From Zhongshania sp. (GTDB taxonomy: Bacteria; Pseudomonadota; Gammaproteobacteria; Pseudomonadales; Spongiibacteraceae), in the NCBI GenBank assembly GCA_018066965.1, contig JAGPVP010000009.1, positions 1 to 64,000 of the forward strand: a stretch of DNA of 64,000 bases, read 5' to 3'. Under the pieces are notes generated by a model. That model saw only the letters and a program-made list of their open reading frames with translations. It did not search any database and was not told the origin of the DNA. Below are positions 53,328 through 62,528 of the stretch, piece after piece (within the stretch, counting starts at the first letter, position 1; the number at the start of each line of letters is the position of its first letter). Both the position numbers and the translations under genes were made by a program.

Positions 53328-53800
53328 TGCGCTGACTCTCCTTTAAGTAATTCTAATTTCCAACTCGCGAGTACATTTAGGATTTCTGTCGTTAATGGCC
53401 GGCTCTGACGCGTATTGTCGTCAATCAATACCAAGCGGGAATCAGCTACTGCGACGCAGTGTCCATCTTGAAATAAAGCCTGAGCAAAAACGCATGAACT
53501 ATTACCAATAGCTGAAATGCCCGTGCCAATGTCAATAACATCGGGCCAATGCATTTCACTTAAAAGCCGTAGCCGAAACTCCGCTACTACCAATAAGCTG
53601 CGATTTTTCGCATCGGGATGAATTATGTCCTTGAGTATCAAGGCTCGACCGGCCTCGCAAAACGCAGCAAAGGTTAAGTTATTGGCATGTCCCGCCATAT
53701 CGGTATCGGACCAACGAATTTGCTCATTTAACCAGTGCGGATAACACCTTCGGCCCAAGCGTTCGGGATTATCAAACGGGTCATCAAAGTGCTGTGGCAT
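53324..53800 (-). CDS. Hotdog-fold acyl-CoA thioesterase
   Basis: Protein of 158 residues of the 4-hydroxybenzoyl-CoA thioesterase/YbgC type. The catalytic region reads RWSDTDMAGHANNLTFAAF (28-46), with Asp and His typical of the family. It would release free acid from a CoA intermediate, or recycle CoA from dead-end products. It overlaps the upstream enoyl-CoA hydratase gene by 17 bases and the SDR gene by four. Confidence 0.87.
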   Translation of the reverse strand: MPQHFDDPFDNPERLGRRCYPHWLNEQIRWSDTDMAGHANNLTFAAFCEAGRALILKDIIHPDAKNRSLLVVAEFRLRLLSEMHWPDVIDIGTGISAIGNSSCVFAQALFQDGHCVAVADSRLVLIDDNTRQSRPLTTEILNVLASWKLELLKGESAQ

Positions 53801-54599
53801 TTTTACCTACTCGGCCGCGGTCTTGCTTATTCAAAAATTCTTCGGAGCGCCGGACTAGTTCGGGGTTGCCGCCGCACAGGGCATAGCCGTACAGGCACTC
53901 CATCTTCAATTGCTCATCGAGGGTTCTGCCAATCACTTCAAAGATAGTTTCTTTAGCGCTTTCTACTGCTCGTCGGTCATTGCGCAGAATTTTCTTGGCA
54001 TAGTCATAGGCTGTGGCCATCAGCTCATCATGCGGCACGACCTTGGATACCATATTGGCATGGTAGGCTCGCATCGCATCAATTGGCTCGCCTGTTAGCT
54101 CCATCTCTAGGGCAATGCCAGTGCCACAGGTATTTACCAGTCGTACAATTCCGCCATCTGCGGGGTGCATTCCTCGGCGCAATTCAAATGAACCAAACTG
54201 GGCGTGCTCCGAGGCAATGCGAATGTCGCAGGCCATGGCTAATTCAAGACCGCCACCCAATACCCAGCCGTTACAAGCCGCAATAATAGGCTTATAAATC
54301 CGATGCACTCCCCGAGTAATGCCACCAGCGAAGCCATCTGATAATTTGTCGCGACCTAGGCTAGGGCCTACGCCATCCCATTCAGGTACGTGGGTTTGCA
54401 GATCGGCACCTGCGCAAAAGGCGTCGCCTTTACCGGTGATGATCGCAATTCGCAAGTTATCGTCATCGCGGAAGTCCCGCCAGATTTCACCTAAACGGTT
54501 GTGTACGTCCATATCAATCGCATTCTTTTTTTCTGGACGATTAAAGGTAATCAAGGCAATCTCGCCGTCTTTTTCGTAGAGTACTTTTTCGGTCATCAT
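53784..54599 (-). CDS. Enoyl-CoA hydratase/isomerase family protein 2
   Basis: Crotonase-fold protein of 271 residues with ITGKGDAFCAGADLQ (oxyanion loop 1, about 54-68) and NGWVLGGGLELAMACDIRIAS (loop 2, about 110-130), then FGSFELRRGMHPADGG. It should act on an enoyl-CoA in beta-oxidation of the pathway substrate. It lies 24 bases after the AlkB-like gene and overlaps the thioesterase gene. Confidence 0.9.
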   Translation of the reverse strand: MMTEKVLYEKDGEIALITFNRPEKKNAIDMDVHNRLGEIWRDFRDDDNLRIAIITGKGDAFCAGADLQTHVPEWDGVGPSLGRDKLSDGFAGGITRGVHRIYKPIIAACNGWVLGGGLELAMACDIRIASEHAQFGSFELRRGMHPADGGIVRLVNTCGTGIALEMELTGEPIDAMRAYHANMVSKVVPHDELMATAYDYAKKILRNDRRAVESAKETIFEVIGRTLDEQLKMECLYGYALCGGNPELVRRSEEFLNKQDRGRVGKNATAL

Positions 54600-54623
54600 T
54601 TTGTTTCCTTCTTTTATAACTAT

Positions 54624-55754
54624 TTAGCAACCAACGGTGGTAAATCGGGTGGTGCGTGTCGCTGGATCATCGTTTGCCAGCCAATCCTCCCAACCCGTCG
54701 CGCGATTGGATTCGCGTGCCAGTGTTTGTTCTTCTTCCGTGGCGTATTCAATATCCCAGCGCTTTAAAGCCGGCTTGATAATCCATTCATGCCAAATTGG
54801 CGGAATCAGTGCGGCAAAAAAGCACACAAATAGGCTGGGCATCGGTATTTGATCTTGGTGGGGCATTAGTTTTTGATACGGCATATGGGAGTCTTGGTGG
54901 TGACCCGCATGATTGGTAATCTCAAATGAGACGATGCGAGATAGTTCGCTCATATGGTTCCAAACATGACGATGACCGATCCGAGCGCCAGGCAGGCGAA
55001 TTAGGCCGTAGTGCTGAAAATAATTGAATGACTCAACCCAAAGTCTCGCCGCGAGCATACCGCTAAGAGCAAGTGCGACCCCAGCCCAGCCGCCAACCAT
55101 ATAAACAAGTGATTGAAATAAGACTTGTACCAATAGCCAGGCCCAAACTCGATTGCGCCAGTGCCAAACACTTAAACCGCGCTTTCTCAGAGAGTTGCAT
55201 TCGAGTTCAATGCCAATTCGAAAGCTTACGTATAGCTCGTGCAGGGCGAACCAGTACAGGTTTTGCCCTCGGGGCGCGGTATCGCCATCTGCGGGAGTAC
55301 ACACTTCAATATGGTGGCCAGCAACGTGACCGATGTCACGAATACCATCAAACATACAGATTTGCGTTATTTGTCCCAGCATCCGTGAAGGGGTATGGCG
55401 GCGGTGCCACAGCTCATGAGATGCTGGCCCACCTGGTACCACCGATATCCACATTACCGAGGCAAAGCTACCTACGATTTGCCAAAGAGTTGGGTTGCCA
55501 GTCGCTATATAGTGGGCGGCAAACAGGTAAATTACCAAGGAGCCAATTGATGCTATCCAGACCGGCGCTGTTGACATGAAGCTGTTTGCCATCTGCCGCG
55601 GCTTCATGTTGCGCGGAATAAAACTGTCGATGAAGGCGAGTACGGGGAAGGTGGCAATGCCGAGCCAAACCCAATTGCCGCCAAGAATAAAACCGGCAAT
55701 GCCGATTGCAACGATACCGCTGGGAATAAGCCAGAATTTCAGATAATCCGACAT
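54624..55754 (-). CDS. AlkB-like membrane-bound non-haem diiron monooxygenase
   Basis: Integral membrane protein of 376 residues with about six spans. The histidine boxes of the alkane hydroxylase/fatty-acid desaturase superfamily are HELWH (113-117), HVAGHH (143-148) and NHAGHHQDSH (281-290), with NYFQHYGL (about 244-251) as the AlkB-type signature NYxxHYG. Such enzymes hydroxylate terminal methyl groups with O2 and rubredoxin-delivered electrons; no rubredoxin gene is in the window. The sequence around the boxes is divergent from classical AlkB, so the substrate may be a branched or cyclic compound. It is the likely first step of the cluster. Confidence 0.87.
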   Translation of the reverse strand: MSDYLKFWLIPSGIVAIGIAGFILGGNWVWLGIATFPVLAFIDSFIPRNMKPRQMANSFMSTAPVWIASIGSLVIYLFAAHYIATGNPTLWQIVGSFASVMWISVVPGGPASHELWHRRHTPSRMLGQITQICMFDGIRDIGHVAGHHIEVCTPADGDTAPRGQNLYWFALHELYVSFRIGIELECNSLRKRGLSVWHWRNRVWAWLLVQVLFQSLVYMVGGWAGVALALSGMLAARLWVESFNYFQHYGLIRLPGARIGHRHVWNHMSELSRIVSFEITNHAGHHQDSHMPYQKLMPHQDQIPMPSLFVCFFAALIPPIWHEWIIKPALKRWDIEYATEEEQTLARESNRATGWEDWLANDDPATRTTRFTTVGC

Positions 55755-55845
55755 TACGCTTCTCCTTAATTATTGATATGTAGAAACCGTCTGTTACTCA
55801 CCTGCAAACACGTAGATATGCTGGTGATCGTTCAAGTTAATTTAC

Positions 55846-57012
55846 CTACTCTGCAGTTGCGCCTCTTTCTTCCGTTGCCGCCCGCCCGGCGCGGGCTCGG
55901 GCAATGACCATTTTCATGATTCCCGCAGTACCATCGCCAATTTCAAGCCCCATTACATCGCGCATACGCTGCTGGTGTGGCGCATCCATCGACCAGCCGT
56001 AATGGCCCAAGGTTAGGGCGCACTGGTGAATAACATCAAATGACGTTTTCGGCGCCATCCACTTGACCATAGCGGCTTCAGAAGTATGGGGGCGCCCTGC
56101 GTCTCGCAGTGCTAAGGTGTGGTAAGAAAGTTGTCGGGCAGCGGCAATCTGGGTTTCGCCTTCAACCAGTGGAAAACTAACACCTTGGAAGCGTGCAATG
56201 GGGCCGCCGAAAGCTTCGCGCTCCTTGGCATAAGCCCAAGCCTCGTCTAGGGATGCCTGAGCAGCGCCTAGACATTGCAGAGCAATTAGCGCGCGGCTGA
56301 AATCGAAGCCCGCCATCACTTGACTAAATCCTTTGTTTTCGTCACCAAGACGATGGTCAGCCGGAACGCGAACCTCATCAAAGAACACCGAGCCACGGCC
56401 TGAGCAGCGACTGCCGAGATCATCAAATAGAGTGGTGGTGATACCGGGTATACTCGAAGGCACTAGAAAAGCTGATACGCCGTGGGGGCCATCCTCTGGG
56501 CTGCCGGTGCGGGCAAAGACGATAAAAGCGTCAGCGGTATCACAATAGGTGGTGGAAGTTTTTTCACCATTAAGTACATATACGTCGCCGTCACGGCGGG
56601 CTCGCAGGGACAGCGCGCCAGCATCCGAGCCGCATTTAGGTTCGGTTATAGATAGCGCTAAAATCGCCTCTCCTTTGGGAATGCGGGCCAACCAGTGGGC
56701 AGCCAATTCCGGGGAGGCATTGCGCTGGATAATAGCGCCGCACAGAGACATCACTAGAACAACAGCTGCAATATTAAAATCACCGTAGGCCAGCTCCTCG
56801 ACAATTAAGCCCGTGGTTAGACTATCTGCACCCATGCCTCCATATTCTACCGGCACATCGACACCCAGCATGCCTAGTTGCCCCATTTCGGCTAACAAGC
56901 CCATTTCAATGCAGCCATCACGCTCCCGTTGTTGATAGGCAGGTAAAAGACGCTCCCGTGAAAAGCGCCGAGCTGCGTTCCGCAGTGCTTCTTGATCTTC
57001 AGTAAAAATCAT
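55846..57012 (-). CDS. Acyl-CoA dehydrogenase
   Basis: FAD-dependent dehydrogenase of 388 residues with the usual three-domain plan: helical start, the SITEPKCGSDAGAL flavin segment near 137-150, the GEKTSTTYCDTAD segment near 169-181, and a C-terminal helical domain ending HYGWSMDAPHQQRMRD and GTAGIMKMVIAR. It introduces the 2,3-double bond in an acyl-CoA. GAGG lies eight bases before its ATG, and the MarR gene ends 12 bases upstream, so the two share a transcript. It is followed after 91 bases by the AlkB-like gene. Confidence 0.93.
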   Translation of the reverse strand: MIFTEDQEALRNAARRFSRERLLPAYQQRERDGCIEMGLLAEMGQLGMLGVDVPVEYGGMGADSLTTGLIVEELAYGDFNIAAVVLVMSLCGAIIQRNASPELAAHWLARIPKGEAILALSITEPKCGSDAGALSLRARRDGDVYVLNGEKTSTTYCDTADAFIVFARTGSPEDGPHGVSAFLVPSSIPGITTTLFDDLGSRCSGRGSVFFDEVRVPADHRLGDENKGFSQVMAGFDFSRALIALQCLGAAQASLDEAWAYAKEREAFGGPIARFQGVSFPLVEGETQIAAARQLSYHTLALRDAGRPHTSEAAMVKWMAPKTSFDVIHQCALTLGHYGWSMDAPHQQRMRDVMGLEIGDGTAGIMKMVIARARAGRAATEERGATAE

Positions 57013-57024
57013 TGTCCGCCTCGC

Positions 57025-57552
57025 TCAAGCCACAATGCGCAGTGCCCGAGCGCTCTTATCAAAGGACACAATCATTTTCCTAAGAAGAAGGTCGAGTTGG
57101 GCAAGCTCATTTTTGCTCAAGTCAGAAAATGCATTCTCAAGGGGCTCGGAAACGCGTAATACTGTCTCGTCAACTTTTTCACGACCGGTCGGCAGAATGC
57201 TAACGAGCTGTCTACGCGCATCTCGACAGCCTGCCGTTCTTTCGACATAGCCGCTGGCAGCTAGCTCGTTGAGCAGTCTAGTGGTGTTTGATCGGCTGGT
57301 GCCCACCATTTCAGCCAGTTCAGTGGGAGACTCAGAACCACTTTCGGTAGCTGCCAGCAGGCATAGAACGTGGAAGCCGTTTTCACTGATATCAGCATCT
57401 CGAAATACCTGTTCAAAATAGCTGGCCATACCAAAGAAGCCAATGCGCAAAAGCCGCACCATGATAGTTTTATCCATAGGCAAGTCTGGGAGTGCCTGAG
57501 CCATACCTGGAGTGCAGCTATCTAGGTGGGTTAACTTTTCACGACCACGCAT
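57025..57552 (-). CDS. MarR family transcriptional regulator 2
   Basis: Protein of 175 residues with a MarR winged helix (SPTELAEMVGTSRSNTTRLLNELAASGYVE, wing CRDARRQLVSILPTG). It is paralogous to MarR 1 at 46296-46808. AGGAG lies seven bases before the ATG. It is the first gene of the minus-strand catabolic operon and lies opposite the plus-strand APH-like gene, so it probably controls both directions. A 17-base palindrome 40 bases upstream is the best operator candidate. Confidence 0.9.
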   Translation of the reverse strand: MRGREKLTHLDSCTPGMAQALPDLPMDKTIMVRLLRIGFFGMASYFEQVFRDADISENGFHVLCLLAATESGSESPTELAEMVGTSRSNTTRLLNELAASGYVERTAGCRDARRQLVSILPTGREKVDETVLRVSEPLENAFSDLSKNELAQLDLLLRKMIVSFDKSARALRIVA

Positions 57553-57591
57553 ACGTATCTCCTGATTTTTCTTTGCTTCACTTGTGCTTCA

Positions 57592-57608
57592 TATCTGTTT
57601 TACAGATA
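57592..57608. promoter_or_regulatory. MarR operator candidate
   Basis: TATCTGT-TTT-ACAGATA is a perfect seven-base-arm palindrome 40 bases upstream of the MarR 2 start. Position and size fit autoregulation by a MarR dimer. Confidence 0.5.
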
Positions 57609-57817
57609 ATTCAGCGATGAAGTATCTTTCCACAGCTTGTATAAGATTGTAAAGTGAAAACGAATAATCGATCGTATTTAGCTTTTTAAGTTGATCACGT
57701 TTTAAAGAACGCCTGTAGTCTGTGCCTGTATTCTTTACTGGCAGACGCTGTGTGGCGACCATATTTTTGACGGTAACGTATGTCGTTATAACTAATTATT
57801 TAATGGCGATTGTTAAG

Positions 57818-57835
57818 AGAGAGTGCGCACTCTCT
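57818..57835. promoter_or_regulatory. Perfect 18-base palindrome AGAGAGTGCGCACTCTCT
   Basis: A perfect dyad with no spacer lies about 83 bases before the APH-like start. It is a likely binding site for a dimeric regulator, perhaps one other than MarR 2, since it shares no sequence with the site at 57592. Confidence 0.55.
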
Positions 57836-57917
57836 TGATAAAGGTTGGCAAACTATAAAGCTAGTCTATAGGCATCCTGATAATTGTAGATGCTAAAAAT
57901 TATTTTCGGAGTTGCTA

Positions 57918-58982
57918 ATGTCAGATTGGGACTGGGATGAAAAAACCCGCGGATGCTTGACCCGTTTTCTACAAAGAAAAGGGCTTGCCGTTGGCAATAT
58001 CAGCACAATGGCGATTGGTGATGGCCATTCAAATCTTACCTTTCTCGTAACTGATGCCTTAGGCAATCAAGTTATCGTAAGACGGCCGCCACCACCCCCC
58101 ACCCCACCTGGCGCGCATGATATGTTGCGTGAAGCTCGCATAATTTTAGCATTGGAGGCTACTGCGATACCCGTCGCTAAGTGTTTAGCCACGGCGGAAG
58201 CTAATGATGTTATTGATGTACATTTTTATGTGATGAGTTTTGCTAGGGGTGCGGTAATAACAACGCAAACCCCTGAGATATTGGCTACCCCAGATATTCG
58301 CCGCGCTATTGCTTTCAACTTGGTGGATACCCTAGCAGATCTACATCAGGTCGACTGGCGCAAGGCTGGTTTGACTGATATTGGAAAGCCGGAAGGTTTC
58401 AATGCTAGACACCGTAAAAGCATGGCACGTCTTATTGCCGACGAGCACGGCCAACCACCTGTACATTTTGCAGAAATCGATAAATGGTTAGGAGACCATG
58501 TACCAGAGGAGTCTGGGGCCTCAATTATTCACAATGACTTCAGAATTGGTAACGTCATTTTGTCGCTAGAACGTCTAGGAAATATCGAGGCTGTACTAGA
58601 CTGGGAGTTAGCAACGCTAGGTGATCCGCTGTTTGATCTAGGCTACTTTTTGGCGAGCATCCCTGAGTCGAAAACGAATTTGAATCCTACCGAAGCACTT
58701 GGTACTGCCCTGCTAGAGGAAGGTTACCCGTCCCGTGCCGAGCTGGCTGAGCGCTATGCGAAACGCACTGGTGCAGATCTAAATCAATTAAATTGGTATA
58801 CAACTCTGGCACTTTGGAAGTTAGCGGTATTGTATGAATACGGTCGTCGACGGGCTGCAGAGGGTATTGGTGATCCTTATTTTAAGGATCCGAAGATGGT
58901 TCAAGCATTTATTGTGGCGGCCCATAACGCCGCCCAACTGCCTTTATCACCCACACTATTTTCGACAAAGGAAGAATTATGA
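57918..58982 (+). CDS. APH-like phosphotransferase family protein
   Basis: Protein of 354 residues with an aminoglycoside-phosphotransferase/choline-kinase-type fold. The catalytic loop is HNDFRIGN and the magnesium-binding segment VLDWELATLGDPLFDL (near 230-245). Members of this group occur beside acyl-CoA dehydrogenases in mycobacteria and lipid degraders, and ACAD10-like fusions phosphorylate hydroxyacyl-CoAs; a similar role is an inference here. ATG 57918 has GGAG seven bases upstream; a TTG at 57912 is less likely. Its stop overlaps the next gene as ATGA. Confidence 0.88.
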   Translation: MSDWDWDEKTRGCLTRFLQRKGLAVGNISTMAIGDGHSNLTFLVTDALGNQVIVRRPPPPPTPPGAHDMLREARIILALEATAIPVAKCLATAEANDVIDVHFYVMSFARGAVITTQTPEILATPDIRRAIAFNLVDTLADLHQVDWRKAGLTDIGKPEGFNARHRKSMARLIADEHGQPPVHFAEIDKWLGDHVPEESGASIIHNDFRIGNVILSLERLGNIEAVLDWELATLGDPLFDLGYFLASIPESKTNLNPTEALGTALLEEGYPSRAELAERYAKRTGADLNQLNWYTTLALWKLAVLYEYGRRRAAEGIGDPYFKDPKMVQAFIVAAHNAAQLPLSPTLFSTKEEL

Positions 58983-59998
58983 GCAATATCCAGCAAAAGT
59001 TTCACGACGAACTGATCCCTCCAAACACGACAGGTAAGTCAGAGCGCTTCTTTGATCGCTTTATGTTTAATATGCACCCTAACAATGCTAATGCACCCTC
59101 AGTGATTATGGGCTACGGTCATTACCCGAGTCGCAATGTTGCCGATGGTTACGCCATCATCAGTTTACCCAAGCAGCAACGTAATGTTAGATTTTCTACC
59201 GAGCTAAATGACACCCGCGGCGACGGCGCTGGGCCTTTACGCTTTAAGTGCATTGAGGCGAACAAGTCTTGGCAGTTAACATTAAGAGCAAACCCCACTG
59301 GGGTAGAGTACGACGTTATCTGGCGCGCGCGAACACCCTATTGGTTGGATGTAGTTCAGCTCAAAAACGCCAATGTAGCCCCTACCAACTTTGAGCATTT
59401 GGTTCAATCCGGCCGCTATCAAGGGTGGATCAAAATAGACGGCCAGCAGCAATCCGTTGACGACTGGTATGGTCAACGAGATCGCTCTCGGGGTATGCGC
59501 ACTATGCGAGGGGGACAAGGGCTTCATGTTTGGTGTCAGGCGCAATTTGAGGATAAATCCATTGGCTTTCTGTTAGTAGAAAGCCGTGACGGTGCACGTA
59601 TTCTCCTAGAGGGCGCCGTGTTAACGGAAGACGGGCGAGTTGATAATGTGGTAGAGGGGCAACACCGCCTGATTTTTAATGACCTGGACTTGATCGGCGG
59701 TGTGGTAGAAATAGTCACTGAATCTGGCAGCCACTACACCATAGAGGCCGATGCATCCGCTGGTGGCGGATTGATGGCCGGAGCTGGGTACGGCGGCCAC
59801 CACGGCAAAGTCCGTGGCAAAGATTATATTGAGCACGATATTTATCCACTGGACGGATCAGTTACACAAAGAACTGTAGATACTTCTTTAACAGATCGCC
59901 TTACTTGTTTCCGTTGTGACGGGAAGGTTGGCTACGGAATTTTCGAATTCGCACTAAGTCGCAGTACCTCTTACCGATATCAAGCAACTCTGAGTTAA
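58979..59998 (+). CDS. DUF7064/AttH-CrtC-like protein
   Basis: Cytosolic protein of 339 residues built of beta-rich sequence, with HYPSRNVADGYAIIS (about 48-62), SGRYQGWIKIDGQQQSVDDWYGQRDRSRG (about 141-169, cited as the segment around GRYQGWI and DWYGQRDRS) and GGLMAGAGYGG near the end. These features resemble the lipocalin-like AttH/CrtC hydratase superfamily now split into DUF7064/DUF7065. A role in binding or hydrating a hydrophobic, isoprenoid-like substrate is possible but unproven. It overlaps the APH-like gene by four bases. Confidence 0.68.
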   Translation: MSNIQQKFHDELIPPNTTGKSERFFDRFMFNMHPNNANAPSVIMGYGHYPSRNVADGYAIISLPKQQRNVRFSTELNDTRGDGAGPLRFKCIEANKSWQLTLRANPTGVEYDVIWRARTPYWLDVVQLKNANVAPTNFEHLVQSGRYQGWIKIDGQQQSVDDWYGQRDRSRGMRTMRGGQGLHVWCQAQFEDKSIGFLLVESRDGARILLEGAVLTEDGRVDNVVEGQHRLIFNDLDLIGGVVEIVTESGSHYTIEADASAGGGLMAGAGYGGHHGKVRGKDYIEHDIYPLDGSVTQRTVDTSLTDRLTCFRCDGKVGYGIFEFALSRSTSYRYQATLS

Positions 59999-60049
59999 AA
60001 TTGCGCCATGAAATTCTGACCTGCTAAATAGTCGCGCTATTGGATATTT

Positions 60050-61120
60050 ATGAAAAGGATTAAAGCAGTCCATACTTCGGCTAACCAAGGAAACGTCTTG
60101 GTGGGGTGGGCGCTGGCCATAATTCGCGCGATGCAGTCGCATGGAGTTAGCCTAGAAACGCTGGTAGTTGAGTTAAACCTCGATATTTGTGTTTTACGAA
60201 ATGGTGCTCAGCGTTTAGATCAAGAGTATGTGGATCGACTTTGGAGTTACGCAGCGGAACATATAAAAGATCCTGCGTTTGGCTTAACGGTCGCTAAGCA
60301 TGTGAGGCCCGCAAGCTTTCATGTCGTCGGGCATGCCATGAGTTGTAGTGCAAATCTCTATCGATCACTAAGCCGATTTTCCCAATTTTGCAGGCTAATT
60401 TCTCAGTCGGCTACAGCAACATTGGTGCACGGGGATCAGTGGGTTGCATTGGAATTCTATTTTGATCCAGAAAAAAAACCACCAACGCATCATTCTTATG
60501 ATGTTGTTTTGGCAATGGTGTTGAACTTTGCGCGCGAGATTAGCGGTAGACCTATAACTCCTACGAAAGTGTATTTTTCTAGCCAAACAAAAACGTTAGC
60601 GGAGCCGTATCAACAGTTTTTTTCCTGCCCGATTCACTACGTCGCTGGGCATAGCTCTATTGTTTTTAGTAAAGCTGATTTAGATGAAGATATTTTGGGA
60701 GCCGATGAGCGGTTAGCCGCTTTGCTGGATGAGCTTGCAAAAAAAGATTTGGCACTACGAATGGAAGGTCGATTCTCAACTCGAATCACTGATTCATTAC
60801 TGAAGCAATTTGCTGAAGGGGCGTGTTCAAAAGAACGTACCGCCAAAATGCTTAATATGACTTCCCGTACGCTTTTGCGGCGTTTGAAAAGTGAGGGAGT
60901 CACTTATAACGGCATCGTTAATCAGTTTAGGGAAGAGCTGGCAATGAAATATATTGCCGTAGTTGATATGCCCTTTAAAGAAGTTGCGTTGCGGCTTGGC
61001 TTTTCAGATTACACGACCTTTGCTAGGGCTTTTTCGCGCTGGACTGGGAGTAATCCTAGTGAAATGCGAAGAAAAATCTGTCCGCTCGATGGGCACGAAA
61101 ATAAGCTCTCCATTACATAG
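60050..61120 (+). CDS. AraC family transcriptional regulator (arabinose-binding-domain type)
   Basis: Protein of 356 residues. The N-terminal part (about 20-210) is the OruR/ArgR-like ligand domain (GLTVAKHVRPASFHVVGHAM), and the C-terminal AraC helix-turn-helix runs SKERTAKMLNMTSRTLLRRLKSEG to FKEVALRLGFSDYTTFARAFSRW. Regulators of this subgroup often control fatty-acid, alkane or terpenoid catabolic genes. It stands between the APH/DUF7064-like pair and the sulfotransferase operon, with intergenic gaps of 51 and 220 bases, and could activate either. Confidence 0.9.
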   Translation: MKRIKAVHTSANQGNVLVGWALAIIRAMQSHGVSLETLVVELNLDICVLRNGAQRLDQEYVDRLWSYAAEHIKDPAFGLTVAKHVRPASFHVVGHAMSCSANLYRSLSRFSQFCRLISQSATATLVHGDQWVALEFYFDPEKKPPTHHSYDVVLAMVLNFAREISGRPITPTKVYFSSQTKTLAEPYQQFFSCPIHYVAGHSSIVFSKADLDEDILGADERLAALLDELAKKDLALRMEGRFSTRITDSLLKQFAEGACSKERTAKMLNMTSRTLLRRLKSEGVTYNGIVNQFREELAMKYIAVVDMPFKEVALRLGFSDYTTFARAFSRWTGSNPSEMRRKICPLDGHENKLSIT

Positions 61121-61340
61121 TGATAATGCGATTGTCACCTATTGTGTAGCCGAGGCACAAAACACCCTTCTCGCGGCGATATATGCTTCTTATACTCCTT
61201 CTACGATTTTCCTTAAGGTCTATTTTTTAGTGTGGCTGGCCTAGGCTTATCGAATTTCGCTAAGTGATATTTTCATTTCGCGAGTTCATTTTTTCTGTAT
61301 ACCCAATTTTGAAAATGATAATAAATAAAGGGCGATACCA

Positions 61341-62528
61341 ATGGCTATGCAATCAGCAGTATCTGCGGGTCCATTACGTTCTGCGTCGATGGAGTCTGTT
61401 CTTCGCGCGGCACGCACAAAAGCAGGTCTAGACGATTTTGGTTCCATGAGCTTTACGACAGGGCTTAATATTCTACTAACCGCACTTCAGCGCGAGGCCG
61501 AATTAAACGAGATCGGCGAACAAATGAACTATGACGGCATTATTCGCCGGCTGGTTAATCGTTTGCGTTATCAAGATGATCTAAAGAAGCATCCTGAAAT
61601 CCTCAATGAAAAAATTTTGGCTCCTATCATTATTCTTGGCTTGCCGCGCACGGGTACGTCTAAATTACAGCGCGTGTTATCGGCAAGTCCTAAGGCGCAG
61701 CGCTTGGATTTCTGGCGGTTAAATAATCCTGCCCCGTTTCCTAATGAAGAATTTGGAAACCCAGCCGCAAGAATAGCGCAGGCTGTAGAAGAGGAAAAGT
61801 TGATGGCAACGGCCTTCCCAGACTTTATGGCACGTCACCCTATGGAGGCTACCGAGCCGGATGAAGAATTGCATTTAATGGATATGTCCTTCGACTCATA
61901 TCTGCCTTGGGTATTTGCCGATATTCCTAGTTACTACCAGCACATGCAGCATTGTGACGCGCAGCCTATGTATAAAGAGCTCTATGCCATGTTGCAATAT
62001 CTGCAATGGCAAGATGGTGGCGCGGGCGCGCGTCATTGGGTATTGAAAACACCTGTACATTTAGGGCAATTACCCGCGCTGCTTCACACCTTTCCGGATG
62101 CAAATCTTATTCATTGCCACAGGGATCCAGTTGATGTGATTCCGTCTTTTGCATCCATGATCGCGGAGGCGCGGCGGATAGGTTGTAAGCAGATTGACGA
62201 ACATCAAATTGGTCGAGAGCAGCTCAAACATTGGTCTACAGAAATGGAAAAGTACTTGTTGGATCGAAAAAAAATGGCCAGCGATCGCATTCTAGATGTT
62301 GATTACAAAGATATTGTCAGTGATGTGTTTTCTGTTATCGAAAAAATTTATGTGCATTCAAACCTAGCATTGGAAGACGAGGCTATGCAGGCATTTGATA
62401 ACTATGAAGCGCGTCGTCCCAAAGGACATTGGGGTAATTATAGCTATACCCCTGAACAATATGGCTTAACTGCTGACGACATTAATACGCAGACTGAGTC
62501 TTATCAGCAGAGGTATTTACAGAAATGA
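61341..62528 (+). CDS. Sulfotransferase family protein
   Basis: Protein of 395 residues with a P-loop-like PAPS-binding motif ILGLPRTGTSKLQRVLS (about 95-111), the CHRDPVD segment (3'-phosphate binding region, near 255) and the RRPKGHWGNYSYTPEQYGL end typical of the bacterial Sulfotransfer_3 group found in mycobacteria and marine lipid degraders. It may sulfonate a hydroxylated lipid or sterol, but acceptor and even catalytic activity are unproven. AAGGGCG precedes the ATG. The next gene overlaps its stop as ATGA. Confidence 0.88.
   Translation: MAMQSAVSAGPLRSASMESVLRAARTKAGLDDFGSMSFTTGLNILLTALQREAELNEIGEQMNYDGIIRRLVNRLRYQDDLKKHPEILNEKILAPIIILGLPRTGTSKLQRVLSASPKAQRLDFWRLNNPAPFPNEEFGNPAARIAQAVEEEKLMATAFPDFMARHPMEATEPDEELHLMDMSFDSYLPWVFADIPSYYQHMQHCDAQPMYKELYAMLQYLQWQDGGAGARHWVLKTPVHLGQLPALLHTFPDANLIHCHRDPVDVIPSFASMIAEARRIGCKQIDEHQIGREQLKHWSTEMEKYLLDRKKMASDRILDVDYKDIVSDVFSVIEKIYVHSNLALEDEAMQAFDNYEARRPKGHWGNYSYTPEQYGLTADDINTQTESYQQRYLQK

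Larger units (their letters stand above)
57553..57917. other. Divergent promoter region of the catabolic island
   Basis: These 365 bases hold no gene. They contain two clear palindromes (57592-57608 and 57818-57835) and should carry promoters for the marR operon on one side and the APH-like operon on the other. Confidence 0.55.
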
